DNA of 44,645 nt from a virus: positions 1-44,645 of the IMG/VR virus record IMGVR_UViG_3300049003_000015, one strand, 5' to 3'. Positions 6,622-15,076 of the stretch are shown here, piece after piece; position 1 is the first letter of the stretch; every line of letters starts with the position of its first letter. The position numbers and the translations under genes are program-made. The notes below the pieces were generated by a model. It saw nothing but the letters and a program-made list of their open reading frames with translations, ran no database searches and was not told where the DNA came from.

Positions 6622-8077
6622 GCCGCGGTTCTTCACTCCTCGGGACGAGCAGTTCCCGACGCACGGCGGCGCGGTGGGCGAGGTGGCCCGCCGGCTGGGT
6701 GTGCCGCTGATGCCGTGGCAGCAGGATCTGGCGGACGTCGCATACGAGTACGACCCGGCGACGGGGCTGCTCCGGTACAACGAAATCGACGTCACGGTTC
6801 CGCGTCAGTCCGGAAAGACGACGCTGACGCTCGCCAAGAAGGTCTTCCGGCTGACGGCAATGGCCCGACAGCTGGGTCCGCAGCGGTCGACGTACACGGC
6901 GCAGAAGCGGCTGAACGCCCGGAAGAAGCTCGAGCGGGACTTCGCCGAACTGCTGCGCGGGTCGCGGTCGTTTCGGGAGATCACGAACGCGAAGGCTCGG
7001 CCGCAGAGGGCCACCGAGTGGCGGTTGTCGCTGAACAACGGCTCCGAGGCCATCCAGTTCGGCACGGGCTCGTTCCTCCAGATCGATACCCCGTCACGGA
7101 CGGGCGGTCACGGTGACACGCTCGACGACGGCACGATCGATGAGGCGTTCGCCCACGAGGACGACACGGTCGAGGCCGGGATGCGGCCAGCGATGGCGAC
7201 CCGGAAGAGTGCGCAGCTCTGGGTGATCTCGACCGCTGGTGACGCTCGCTCGAAGTACCTCTACCGCAAGGTGCTCGCGGGCCGGGCCGCCTCAGAGTCG
7301 GGGCAGCACGGCAAGGTCTGTTATGCCGAGTATTCGGCTCCCGAAGACGCCGACCCTGGTGACCCGGCAACGTGGTGGGGCTGTATGCCGGCGCTCGGCC
7401 GCACCATCAACGAAGACTTCATCCGGGGTGAGTGGGAGCGGGCGCAGCGCAAGGGCCAAGAGGGCATCGACATGTTCCTCCGGGCCTATCTGAACCTCTG
7501 GCCCGAGATCCCGGTCCTCGGCGATGAAGAGAGCGGCGGCGCTCTCGACATGGCGTCGTGGCTGTCTGAGGATCTGATTGACACCAAGCCGACGCTGACT
7601 TCACCAATCTTCGGGGTGGCAACCGCCCCGGACCAGTCGTGGTCGGCGATCTGCGCAGCGTGGCGACGACCCGACGGGGCAACGCAGATCCTCCTGGGGG
7701 ATGACTACCGCCGCGATTCAACGTGGGTGGCCGATCGCATCGCTGAGCTCCGCGCCCGCTACGGCAGTCGTGTCCTGGTAGACGCCGCATCAAAGGGCCT
7801 CGTACCGGACGCGATCCAGACCACGGTTACCGACCGAGCCGTTGCTGACAACGCGCTAGCGAACGCCGTCAAAGCGGGCACCCTCCGCCACGGCAACGAG
7901 GCGGCGATGAACGTGTCGGTCAAGGCGGCCCGCTGGAAGAACTCTGGCGATACCCGGGTCTTGGACCCCAAGGGAAACACCGACATCTCGCCGCTGCGGG
8001 CTGCCGCACTGGCCGTACATGGCTTGAGCGTGGCCCCAGCCTCGGTCTACGAGTCCCGCGAACTGCTCACCCTCTAG
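6581..8077 (+). CDS. terL: Terminase large subunit (498 aa)
   Basis: The ATG has AAGGAG at four bases. It has an N-terminal ATPase with Walker A VPRQSGKT (residues 73-80) and a Walker B ending in Asp-Glu (TLDDGTIDEAF, about 180-190). The C-terminal half is a RNase H-like nuclease, with acidic strands around residues 340-460 (FGVATAPDQSW, LVDAASKG). It powers DNA packaging and cuts the concatemer at the portal. Full length for the family. Confidence 0.95.
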   Translation: MTLTAEMPGSTACRPRFFTPRDEQFPTHGGAVGEVARRLGVPLMPWQQDLADVAYEYDPATGLLRYNEIDVTVPRQSGKTTLTLAKKVFRLTAMARQLGPQRSTYTAQKRLNARKKLERDFAELLRGSRSFREITNAKARPQRATEWRLSLNNGSEAIQFGTGSFLQIDTPSRTGGHGDTLDDGTIDEAFAHEDDTVEAGMRPAMATRKSAQLWVISTAGDARSKYLYRKVLAGRAASESGQHGKVCYAEYSAPEDADPGDPATWWGCMPALGRTINEDFIRGEWERAQRKGQEGIDMFLRAYLNLWPEIPVLGDEESGGALDMASWLSEDLIDTKPTLTSPIFGVATAPDQSWSAICAAWRRPDGATQILLGDDYRRDSTWVADRIAELRARYGSRVLVDAASKGLVPDAIQTTVTDRAVADNALANAVKAGTLRHGNEAAMNVSVKAARWKNSGDTRVLDPKGNTDISPLRAAALAVHGLSVAPASVYESRELLTL

Positions 8078-8085
8078 GAGTCCCG

Positions 8086-8448
8086 ATGGCCGGTTTCAGC
8101 GCATCCCAGTGGGTCGGGGTCTCGGAGAACCCCATCCCGTCGGGCTCGGTCACCGCGTCGGGCAATGGTGGCGCGGGGTCCGGCTACGGGGCGGCGACGT
8201 CGCTGCGGGCTCAGCTCAACGTGACCGCCGCCTCGGGTACGACGCCGACGCTGGACGTGGTGATCGAGGACTCGGTCGACGGCGGGGTCACCTGGAACAC
8301 GGTGGGCACGTTCACGCAGAAGACGGCGGCCGCCCGTGAGGTCATCACCGTCACCAACCCGTTCGGTGACTCGCTTCGGGTGCGCTGGACGGTGGGCGGC
8401 ACGACGCCGAACTTCACGTTCGCCGTGCACTGGGTTGCGCAGGCGTGA
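8086..8448 (+). CDS. Probable virion protein, beta-rich (120 aa)
   Basis: ATG at 8086 after GGAGTCCCG. The product is rich in Ser, Thr, Val and Gly with alternating beta-strand patterns (TPTLDVVIEDSVDGGVTWN) and no cysteine, resembling an Ig-like or jelly-roll domain. It lies between terL and portal, a common place for small head or decoration proteins. Function inferred from place and fold only. Confidence 0.7.
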   Translation: MAGFSASQWVGVSENPIPSGSVTASGNGGAGSGYGAATSLRAQLNVTAASGTTPTLDVVIEDSVDGGVTWNTVGTFTQKTAAAREVITVTNPFGDSLRVRWTVGGTTPNFTFAVHWVAQA

Positions 8449-8636
8449 CGACGCAGGTCTGCGATCAGTGCGGCCACGTCGACCCCCACGCGACCGGCGC
8501 GGTCGTCGCGATCCCGTTTCAGCCGAAGGGCACGACGACGCGGGTGCTGCTGGACACGCAGAAGTGTGGTCACACCGCGTGCTTTTGCAACTTCTACATC
8601 CCGCGGGATCTGCTGCCGTCTGAGCCGGCGCTGTGA
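8445..8636 (+). CDS. Small zinc-motif protein (63 aa)
   Basis: GTG in a GTGA overlap. CDQCGH at the N-terminus and CGHTACFCN near the C-terminus form a probable zinc knuckle. It lies within the head operon. Role unknown. Confidence 0.72.
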   Translation: MTTQVCDQCGHVDPHATGAVVAIPFQPKGTTTRVLLDTQKCGHTACFCNFYIPRDLLPSEPAL

Positions 8637-8845
8637 GACAGGTCGTCAAGAAGCGCCTGCACTACCGCGTGATCGTGACGCTGAAGTCGGGCGCCGCGTT
8701 CGAGGGCGTCCTGTGGGAGCAGGACCGGGAGGCGCTGGTTCTGCGGGACACGCAAGCCATTCCCGGCCCTAATCAGGCGCCGGTTCCGGTCGACGGCGAG
8801 CTGCTGGTGTTCGTGGCCGATGTGGACTACCTACAGCGCCCCTAG
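8633..8845 (+). CDS. Sm-like fold small protein (70 aa)
   Basis: GTG at 8633 in a GTGA overlap. The strand pattern YRVIVTLKSGAAFEGVLWEQDREALVLRD, followed by a final FVADVDYLQ strand, resembles an Sm/LSm beta-barrel (compare the K-x-G-x-x-x-x-G-x-L signature). Such small barrels occur in actinophage head operons. RNA binding is possible but not shown. Its 3' end overlaps the leftward gene at 8831 by 15 bases. Confidence 0.72.
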   Translation: MRQVVKKRLHYRVIVTLKSGAAFEGVLWEQDREALVLRDTQAIPGPNQAPVPVDGELLVFVADVDYLQRP

Positions 8846-9028
8846 TACCGCCTGGGCTTGGACAAGCGCCGTGAGCGCATCGAGCAGGACGTACCGCCCG
8901 TTGGGATCCCGGATCTCCTCAGGCGCGGCTCCTGGGAATTGCCGCTCAAGATCTGCTCTCGCCGTTTCGTAGGCGACCTCCAGCCGACTAACGGTGCTGG
9001 TCAACCGCTCGATCTGGCCTTCTGGCAT
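8831..9028 (-). CDS. Leftward coiled-coil protein embedded in head operon (65 aa)
   Basis: Read on the minus strand from ATG at 9028 with AAGG upstream. An almost entirely helical product (IERLTSTVSRLEVAYETARA; LLDALTALVQAQAV) with one proline-rich break, likely a helical hairpin. Opposite orientation to every flanking structural gene, it sits between the Sm-like gene and the portal gene. It is the first of five such leftward inserts. Function unknown. Confidence 0.72.
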   Translation of the reverse strand: MPEGQIERLTSTVSRLEVAYETARADLERQFPGAAPEEIRDPNGRYVLLDALTALVQAQAVLGAL

Positions 9029-9057
9029 CCATAAACCTTATCGGACGGGGGAACCGC

Positions 9058-10476
9058 GTGGCGATCCTGTCTAACGGGGACCTGTCCCTGATCGGCCTCG
9101 CCGACTCTTCGCCGCGCAACTACGCCCAGGCCACCTACTACCCGAGCGTTGGGCTGGGCCAGGCTGGCGGCCAGTTCGCCGCCTACGGCGAGATCTACAA
9201 GCGGCAACTGTGGGTCGCCACGCTGGTCAACAAGCTGGCGTATGGCACGGCCCGGCTGCCACTGAAGGTGTATTCGCGCACCGACGACTCCCGCACCGAG
9301 GCCCGTGAGACGCCGTACGCGAAGCTGATCCGCACCCCCAACAGCCAGCATGACCCGTTCTTCTTCTGGCTGCACATCGCCTCCACATTCGAGCTCTACG
9401 GCGAGGCGCTGCTACTGAAGGTGCGCCCGCGTCCGGGTGCGGCTCCGCTGGAACTGTGGCCGATGCATCCGAGCCGGGTGACGACGGCCCGCGCTGATGA
9501 CGGCGGCTTGGTCTACCGGTACTTCTCTGGGTCGGCTAACGCGGCGTCCTACATCGAGTGGCCCGCCTCGGAGATCGTGCACTTCAGGTCGTACAACCCT
9601 GACGATCAGGTGCGCGGGTTGTCGCGGCTGGAGCCGCTGCGGGCGACGCTGCTGAACGAGGATGCGGCCCGGCGTGCGACGACGGCGTTCTGGAACAAGG
9701 GCGCCCGCCCCGGCATGGCGCTGAGCCACCCCGGTCAGCTGTCACAGCCTGCGCAGGACCGGCTCAAGGCGCAGTTCGACTCGATCGCTGCGGGCGCGGA
9801 CAACACGGGGTCGACGGTCGTGCTCGAGGAGGGCATGACCCCGCAGGTTCTGTCCCTGTCCGCCGAAGAGGCGCAGTACATCGAGACGCGGAAGCTCAAC
9901 CGCGAGGAGGTGTGCGCGGTCTACGACGTGCCTCCCCCGGTGGTGCACATCCTGGACCGGGCGACGTTCTCCAACATCACCGAGCAGATGCGGTCGATGT
10001 ACCGGGACACGATGGCCCCTCGCCTGTCGCTGTACGAGGCGGTGCTTGATACGCAGCTTCGCCCCGACTTCGACCCGCGCGGTGACCTGTACGCCGAGTT
10101 CCTGATGGACGAGGTGCTGCGCGGTTCCTTCGAGGAGCGTGTGTCCGCTTACGAGGTCATGACCCGGATCGCCGGCATGACGCCGGGTGAGATGCGCAAG
10201 CGGGAGAACCTGCCGTATCTCGGCCCCGAGACTGACCAGCTCTACGTGAACGCGGCGACGATCCCGCTGGGTGCGATCCCGAAGCGGGTGGTCATGCAGG
10301 ACGAGGCGCTCGTCGAGTTGCCGCCCGGTCAGTCGCTGCCGAGCAACCCGCCCCCGCCGCAGGCGGATGCGACTCCGGCGAAGTGCGTCGGCTGCGGAAC
10401 TGAAGCCAAGACATCCGCCCGCCAGTTGTGCCGGGCCTGCGAGGGCAGGCGCAGTCGGCAGAAGGAGCAGCCCTGA
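9058..10476 (+). CDS. Portal protein (472 aa)
   Basis: GTG start after GGGGGAA. It has the classic HK97-type portal features: an N-terminal clip/stem region with LWVATLVNKLAYGTARLPLKVY, then a Phage_portal core (ELWPMHPSRVT, IVHFRSYNPDD, GLSRLEPLRATL) and the conserved NREEVCAVYDVPPPVVHI segment near residues 280-300. The C-terminal tail adds a small zinc motif (CVGCGTEAKT, CRACEGRR). It forms the dodecameric DNA entry ring. Confidence 0.93.
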   Translation: MAILSNGDLSLIGLADSSPRNYAQATYYPSVGLGQAGGQFAAYGEIYKRQLWVATLVNKLAYGTARLPLKVYSRTDDSRTEARETPYAKLIRTPNSQHDPFFFWLHIASTFELYGEALLLKVRPRPGAAPLELWPMHPSRVTTARADDGGLVYRYFSGSANAASYIEWPASEIVHFRSYNPDDQVRGLSRLEPLRATLLNEDAARRATTAFWNKGARPGMALSHPGQLSQPAQDRLKAQFDSIAAGADNTGSTVVLEEGMTPQVLSLSAEEAQYIETRKLNREEVCAVYDVPPPVVHILDRATFSNITEQMRSMYRDTMAPRLSLYEAVLDTQLRPDFDPRGDLYAEFLMDEVLRGSFEERVSAYEVMTRIAGMTPGEMRKRENLPYLGPETDQLYVNAATIPLGAIPKRVVMQDEALVELPPGQSLPSNPPPPQADATPAKCVGCGTEAKTSARQLCRACEGRRSRQKEQP

Positions 10477-11477
10477 TGGATCTCGTGAAGAAGGCCGTTG
10501 GCCTCGTCGACACGGTGGAGACCGACAGCCCCAACGGCGCCTTCGAGGTGGTGCTCTCTGCCGCGACGCTCGACCGCGACGGTGAGGTCATCGACTCCCG
10601 CGCCTTCGAGCCGCTGCCGGACCACGTGCCGTTCGACATCGACCACGGCATGACCGTGCAGACCACCGTGGGTTCCGGTCAGCCGTACTACGCCGAGGAC
10701 GGGTCGCTCCGTGTCAAGGGCACCTTCGCGTCCACCCCACTGGCTCAGGAGGTCCGCACCCTCGTTGCCGAGGGGCACATCCGGACCACCTCAGTGACGT
10801 TCATGGCCGCCGAGCGCGTCAAGGACGAGAAGAGCGTCGACCACGTCGTGCGTGCCGAGTTGCTCAACGGCACGTTCACCCCCGTTCCGTCCAACCGCGA
10901 GGCCGTCGTGCTGTCGGCGAAGGCGCTGAACGTGGCCGTGGACGAGAAGGTCGGCGCTCGCAACTCCGCGTCGGACGCCTCGAAGATCCAGAGCGCTCAC
11001 GACGCGATGGTGGACCTGGGCGCCAACTGCCCCGGCGCGGCCAAGTCGGGCCGGAACGTCGCGGACATCTACTCCGCGCTGCGGGACGGCAAGGGGATTA
11101 TCTCGCCGAACGAGGCCCGAGCCCTTGAGGCCAAGGACATCGCTCCCGAGGTGGAGGCCACCCCGGAGTCGCTCGCTCAGGCGGTCGACGCCACCCTCGA
11201 CGAGGCGATGGTCCTGCTCGCCGACTTCGACACCTCCACGCTTCCAGCTGAGGTCGCTCAGGCGATCGCACTGCTCGTGGCCGCGGACAACGCGGTCGAC
11301 GAGCTCCTGACTGTGATGGGTCTGGCTGACCCGGACGAGGAATCGGAAACCGCCGACGAAGCCGCCGGGGCCGCCGCTGATGCCGCCGCCCCCGCCGCCA
11401 AGTCCGCCACCCCCGAGGACGTCCTGGCCCGGCTGGCCATCGCTGAGAACGCGGCCCGGCTCGCGTTCGGCGCCTAG
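10476..11477 (+). CDS. Prohead protease, HK97/U35 family, with C-terminal extension (333 aa)
   Basis: ATG at 10476 overlaps the portal stop, after AAGGAG. Residues 1-160 match the HK97 prohead protease: TLDRDGEVIDSRAF, FDIDHG (His57) and TSVTFM (Ser106). Residues 165-333 form a helical, Ala/Glu-rich region (TPESLAQAVDATLDEA; ADEAAGAAADAAAPA) that may be a fused scaffold-like domain, since no separate scaffold gene is seen. It matures the capsid by removing the major capsid delta domain. Confidence 0.9.
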   Translation: MDLVKKAVGLVDTVETDSPNGAFEVVLSAATLDRDGEVIDSRAFEPLPDHVPFDIDHGMTVQTTVGSGQPYYAEDGSLRVKGTFASTPLAQEVRTLVAEGHIRTTSVTFMAAERVKDEKSVDHVVRAELLNGTFTPVPSNREAVVLSAKALNVAVDEKVGARNSASDASKIQSAHDAMVDLGANCPGAAKSGRNVADIYSALRDGKGIISPNEARALEAKDIAPEVEATPESLAQAVDATLDEAMVLLADFDTSTLPAEVAQAIALLVAADNAVDELLTVMGLADPDEESETADEAAGAAADAAAPAAKSATPEDVLARLAIAENAARLAFGA

Positions 11478-11509
11478 CGCCACCCGCACCGCCTCCCTTC
11501 CGCAGACCA

Positions 11510-11524
11510 ACCCCTGAAAGGGGT
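11510..11524 (+). promoter_or_regulatory. Small hairpin overlapping the capsid-gene ribosome site
   Basis: ACCCCT-GAA-AGGGGT is a perfect six-base stem with a three-base loop, and its right arm contains the AAGGGG ribosome-binding site of the major capsid gene (ATG at 11533). It could tune translation or mark an mRNA end. Confidence 0.5.
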
Positions 11525-11532
11525 CATCAGTC

Positions 11533-12759
11533 ATGCCCACCATGAAGCAGCTTGAGGACCAGGGCCGCGTCCTCCTCGAACAGCAGAAGTCGCTGGTCGA
11601 GGACACGTCCCGCAACTGGTCGGAGAAGTCCGACGAGTACACCGCCCGCGAGGCCGACATCAAGTCGATCCTCGAGCAGCACCGCGCGCTCAAGTCGGTC
11701 AACTCCGACCCGTTCGGCGAGAACGGCGCGACCGCTGCCACCGAGGCCAAGCCCGAGGCGCCCAGGTCCATCGGCGAGGCGTTCACCTCGTCCAAGGGCT
11801 ACCAGAACGCGATCAGCACCGAGGTCAAGGGCTCCCAGTTCACCACCGGGGCCGTCGAGATCGACACGAAGGCCACGCTGACCACCGCTGCCGGTGGCGC
11901 CGGCCTGGTGCAGCCGCAGTACCTGCCCGGCGTGCTGCCGCTGCTGTTCCAGCGGCTCACCGTCGCCGACCTGATGCCGCAGGGCGCCGCGTCCGGCAAC
12001 TCCATCATCTACATGCGGGAATCGGCGGTCACCAACTCCGCCGCGACCGTCGCTGAAGGTGGACTGAAGCCGGCGTCGGACTTCAACTACGCGCAGGTCA
12101 CCGAGACGTTCAAGAAGATCGCGAACGTTCTCAAGATCTCCGACGAGATGCTTCAGGACGTTCCCTACGTCCAGTCGCAGGTCAACGGCCGGCTCGTGTT
12201 CTTCGTGCAGCAGAAGGAGGAGCAGCAGCTCCTCTCGGGTGCCGGCACCGGCTCGGAGCTCCTGGGTCTGCTCAACCGTTCCGGTCTGACGGCAGCGCAG
12301 GCCAAGTCCACGGACTCGGCGATCGACGCGATCTACAAGGACATCACCAAGATCCGGGTGAGCGCCTTCGTCGACCCGTCGGCGATCGTCATGCACCCGA
12401 CGGACTGGCAGAACATCCGGCTGCTGAAGGACGCCAACAACCAGTACTTCGCTGGCGGCCCCTTCACCGGTGCGTACGGCGTTGGGGGCGGCGGCATGAA
12501 CGACCGCACCATCCTCGGCAACGACGGAGCGCTGTGGGGTCTGCCGGTGGTCGTCACCACGTCGGCCACCGTCGGCACGGCGATCGTGGGCGCGTTCAAC
12601 ACCTGCGCCCAGGTGTTCCGCAAGGGCGGCATCACGGTGGAGGCGACGAACTCCAACGAGAACGACTTCCTCACCAACCTGATCGCGATCCGCGCCGAGG
12701 AGCGTCTCGCCCTGGCCGTCTACCGCCCGGCCGGCTTCAGCACGGTCACGGGCCTCTGA
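11533..12759 (+). CDS. Major capsid protein, HK97 fold (408 aa)
   Basis: ATG after AAGGGG. An N-terminal helical delta domain (residues 1-75, coiled-coil LEQQKSLVEDTSRNWSEK) is followed by the HK97 core: VQPQYLPGVLPLLFQRLTV, SIIYMRES, FKKIANVLKISDEMLQD, and the P-domain helix and C-terminal E-loop/A-domain regions (MHPTDWQNIRLLKD; RAEERLALAVYRPAGF). It follows the protease as expected and forms the icosahedral shell. Confidence 0.95.
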   Translation: MPTMKQLEDQGRVLLEQQKSLVEDTSRNWSEKSDEYTAREADIKSILEQHRALKSVNSDPFGENGATAATEAKPEAPRSIGEAFTSSKGYQNAISTEVKGSQFTTGAVEIDTKATLTTAAGGAGLVQPQYLPGVLPLLFQRLTVADLMPQGAASGNSIIYMRESAVTNSAATVAEGGLKPASDFNYAQVTETFKKIANVLKISDEMLQDVPYVQSQVNGRLVFFVQQKEEQQLLSGAGTGSELLGLLNRSGLTAAQAKSTDSAIDAIYKDITKIRVSAFVDPSAIVMHPTDWQNIRLLKDANNQYFAGGPFTGAYGVGGGGMNDRTILGNDGALWGLPVVVTTSATVGTAIVGAFNTCAQVFRKGGITVEATNSNENDFLTNLIAIRAEERLALAVYRPAGFSTVTGL

Positions 12760-12764
12760 TCGCC

Positions 12765-12911
12765 GTGCAGACGACGGTCAACAAGGACGGGTCGGTCACG
12801 ACCACCAACGACGACGAACACCCCACCGGGGTCGAGTCGCCGGAGGCGAAGGTCGTCGAGTCGGACGAGAAGCCCGCAGCGAAGACGCGGTCTCGCGCCG
12901 AGAGCAAGTAG
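12765..12911 (+). CDS. Small acidic protein after capsid gene (48 aa)
   Basis: GTG at 12765, five bases after the capsid stop. Charged and low-complexity (DDEHPTGVESPEAKVVESDE), ending KTRSRAESK. Small disordered proteins of this sort often follow actinophage capsid genes. The reading frame is open between two clear boundaries and is followed by a terminator-like hairpin. Confidence 0.65.
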   Translation: MQTTVNKDGSVTTTNDDEHPTGVESPEAKVVESDEKPAAKTRSRAESK

Positions 12912-12916
12912 CTCCA

Positions 12917-12952
12917 CTCCCCCGGCCCGGACTACTCCCCGGGCCGGGGGAG
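12917..12952 (+). terminator. Perfect 14-bp stem-loop after capsid gene
   Basis: CTCCCCCGGCCCGG (12917-12930) pairs perfectly with CCGGGCCGGGGGAG (12939-12952) around an eight-base loop. There is no T-tract, so it may act as an attenuator or an mRNA 3' stabiliser, raising capsid messenger over the downstream connector genes. Confidence 0.75.
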
Positions 12953-12971
12953 CCCAACTTGAGGAGGTTCC

Positions 12972-13541
12972 GTGTCTCTGCCCACGCTCACGGACCTCCG
13001 GGCCCAGACGAACATCACGTCCACCGCGGACGACGACGAGCTCCAGGAGCATCTGGACGCCGCGGTCGACGTGGTCACCGGCATCGTGGGTCCGATCGAC
13101 GTCCCAACGTCGGTGACGGAGACGCACTACAACGTGCAATCGGATGTGCTGGTGCTGCGCCGAATGCCGGTCGGCTCGCTGGTGTCGGTGTCGTCGCGCT
13201 ATGGGGCTGTCACGACCCCGCTGCTGCTGTCGGACTACGAGCTGGACCCGGCTACGGGCCTGGTTCGGCTGGCAACTGTTGGCCGGTTCTACGGCACGTA
13301 CACAGTCACGTACACGTCGGGCCGAGACGACCTGCCGGCGGCGATCCGGCTGGCGGTGTTGATCATCGCCGAACACCTTTTCGAGACTCAACGTCGTCCC
13401 GGCTTCACAACCGACGCCCCGGCCGGTTTCGGGGGCGCTGACGGCATCCCGGACGCGACGAACCCTGTCGGCACCGGCTACGCGATCCCGAGCCGTGCGC
13501 AGGACCTGTTGCAGCCCTACATGATGCCGAGGATCGCGTGA
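12972..13541 (+). CDS. Head-tail connector protein, gp6-like (189 aa)
   Basis: GTG after GAGGAGG. The N-terminal helix pair (LTDLRAQTNI; DELQEHLDAAVDVVTGIVG), central beta strands (VLVLRRMPVGSLVSVSS; DYELDPATGLVRL) and a helical C-terminal part fit the HK97 gp6/SPP1 gp15 adaptor family that binds beneath the portal. Position after the capsid gene agrees. Confidence 0.85.
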   Translation: MSLPTLTDLRAQTNITSTADDDELQEHLDAAVDVVTGIVGPIDVPTSVTETHYNVQSDVLVLRRMPVGSLVSVSSRYGAVTTPLLLSDYELDPATGLVRLATVGRFYGTYTVTYTSGRDDLPAAIRLAVLIIAEHLFETQRRPGFTTDAPAGFGGADGIPDATNPVGTGYAIPSRAQDLLQPYMMPRIA

Positions 13542-14005
13542 CCATCCTGTTCGGCGTCACGGCCGCTGCGGTGGATGCGCTGCGGGACACGATCCGCGCG
13601 GCGCTGCCGATGCCCGACGCTCCTGACGGTGTGGCCGTGTTCGACGGCCCCGCCCCGGAGCGCGCCTATGCACCTCGGGCGGTCACGATCGCCGCGGCGT
13701 TCCAGGACGATCAGGACGCCGTGGCGGTGGAGCGCACCGAGTCCGGCGCTGGTCCGACGATCATGGAGCGGCTGACGGTTGCCGGGTCGGTGTACGCGGG
13801 CGGCGGCAACGTGGACGTGGACGGCTACCGCGATGAGGCGGGCGTGATCCTGACGGCGATCGAGGACGCTCTGCGGGCTGACCGGACGCTGGGTGACGTC
13901 GTGGCCTTGGCCCGTCTGGCGTCGGCGCAGTGGTTGCAGGGCCGGGACTCGAAGGGCACGGGCGTGTCGATCGGGTTCACCGTCGAACTGGTGTCGCTGG
14001 CATGA
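13538..14005 (+). CDS. Probable tail terminator / head-tail joining protein (155 aa)
   Basis: GTG overlaps the upstream stop (GTGA). It has an N-terminal helix, then VAVFDGPAPERAYAPRAVTIAA and alternating strands and a long helix (DEAGVILTAIEDALRA), with a C-terminal strand GVSIGFTVELVSL. The Asp-Gly-Pro motif and strand/helix order resemble minor tail terminator proteins (gpU/gp17 class). Head closure is the alternative. Confidence 0.65.
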   Translation: MTILFGVTAAAVDALRDTIRAALPMPDAPDGVAVFDGPAPERAYAPRAVTIAAAFQDDQDAVAVERTESGAGPTIMERLTVAGSVYAGGGNVDVDGYRDEAGVILTAIEDALRADRTLGDVVALARLASAQWLQGRDSKGTGVSIGFTVELVSLA

Positions 14006-14433
14006 GCGAGGGCCCCGGCTCCGTTCAACTCTCACAGCTCGCCCGGGACCTGTACCGCATGGGTCCCGCCGGTCGTCGTCGTCTGGCTAAGGCGTTCCGG
14101 GAGGCAGGTCAGCCGTTGGAGGCCGACGCCAAGTCGCGCGCCTCCTGGTCCTCGCGCATCCCCGGGGCGATCAAGGTGTCGCCGATGACGGGCGCTGGTG
14201 ATCGCGTAGGAGTGCAGTTGCGTGTCTCTGCCGCGAACGCCCCGCACGCCCGCCCGTACGAGGGTGGCGGGCAGGGCGGCTCGTTCCGTCACCCCGTGTT
14301 CGGCCGCAACCGATGGGTCACACAGGCCACCCGCCCTTACGCCTGGCCTGCCGTGAAGGCAGCCGGCGACCGTATTCAGCCGGCGATCGCAGCCGCTTAC
14401 GAAGACGCCGCACGCGAGTGCGGTTTCCACTGA
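14002..14433 (+). CDS. HK97 gp10-like minor tail/connector protein (143 aa)
   Basis: ATG at 14002 in an ATGA overlap. It has LARDLYRMGPAGRRRLAKAFREA, then a beta segment, and the APHARPYEGGGQGGSFRHPVFG stretch common to HK97 gp10/minor-tail proteins, followed by WVTQATRPYAWPA and a terminal helix. Members help join head and tail. Confidence 0.75.
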   Translation: MSEGPGSVQLSQLARDLYRMGPAGRRRLAKAFREAGQPLEADAKSRASWSSRIPGAIKVSPMTGAGDRVGVQLRVSAANAPHARPYEGGGQGGSFRHPVFGRNRWVTQATRPYAWPAVKAAGDRIQPAIAAAYEDAARECGFH

Positions 14434-14450
14434 CCCCAAGGAGCATCCCC

Positions 14451-14750
14451 GTGGCCCTCATGCGTGCCCGTCACAACGTCCTGAACGTCGTCGCCGAGGT
14501 TCCAGACAACGACTACTACCGCGACAAGGGCTGGGCGAAGGTGTCCGATGACACCCCCACCACCGTCGAAGCGAAGCTTCAGGAAGAGGGCGACCGCTTC
14601 CTCGGCGTCGTCGTCTACGACCCGTCGGCGCACAGCGTGGAGGACGTGCAGGCGTACCTGGCCGACGCTCCCGAGGCTGAGGTGACCCGGGTGCTACAGG
14701 CCGAGCGCGACGGCAAGGCCCGCAAGACGATCCTCGGCGACGAGGGCTAG
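14451..14750 (+). CDS. Hypothetical protein in connector cluster (99 aa)
   Basis: GTG after AAGGAG. Acidic, with mixed strand and helix (VLNVVAEVPDNDYYRDKGW; ADAPEAEVTRVLQAERDGKAR). Its TAG lies within a CTAG shared with the leftward gene at 14747. A connector-associated role is possible. Confidence 0.72.
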   Translation: MALMRARHNVLNVVAEVPDNDYYRDKGWAKVSDDTPTTVEAKLQEEGDRFLGVVVYDPSAHSVEDVQAYLADAPEAEVTRVLQAERDGKARKTILGDEG

Positions 14751-14947
14751 TGCAGCAGGTCGTATGCCTGCGCGAGTAGCCACACCCCGATCAGAACCAG
14801 CCCGATAACCGTCAGGACGTACATAAGTCCGGTGTGCTTGGCGATGCGAGCCAGGTGCGCGGTCTGCGCGGCCTCCTGCTCGTGAATCTGGTGCAGCCAG
14901 TCGAGTTGTTCCTGCTGCGCCTGCTCGGACCGATCCGTGTAGCTCAC
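14747..14947 (-). CDS. Leftward tail-anchored membrane protein (66 aa)
   Basis: Minus-strand GTG at 14947. Residues 5-38 are a Gln/Glu/His-rich coiled coil (RSEQAQQEQLDWLHQIHEQE), followed by one C-terminal membrane helix at about 41-60 and a short tail. That topology puts the coil in the cytoplasm. It is one of five leftward genes in the late operon, and its stop shares CTAG with the convergent upstream gene. A membrane-active lysogen protein (exclusion) is plausible but unproven. Confidence 0.75.
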   Translation of the reverse strand: MSYTDRSEQAQQEQLDWLHQIHEQEAAQTAHLARIAKHTGLMYVLTVIGLVLIGVWLLAQAYDLLH

Positions 14948-14976
14948 GCCCGCATGGTCCGGTAGCGCCCCCCCGC

Positions 14977-14990
14977 TGTCTAGCTAGACA
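14977..14990. promoter_or_regulatory. Perfect 14-bp palindrome upstream of leftward gene
   Basis: TGTCTAGCTAGACA is a perfect inverted repeat in the 129-base gap between the leftward membrane-protein gene (start 14947) and the rightward major tail gene (15077). It could be an operator for either. The rest of the gap is pyrimidine-rich with a CCACCC repeat near 15042-15062. Confidence 0.5.
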
Positions 14991-15076
14991 CCCCCTCATT
15001 CTCGGCTCCGCCTCCGGTGGCGCCGCGCTCCACCCTGCCCACCACCCCACCACCCCACCACCGGAGGAACCCGGCC

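Noticed and set aside
10791-11795. Minus-strand ORF of 334 codons over the protease and capsid genes
   Set aside because: Shadow of strongly identified plus-strand genes.
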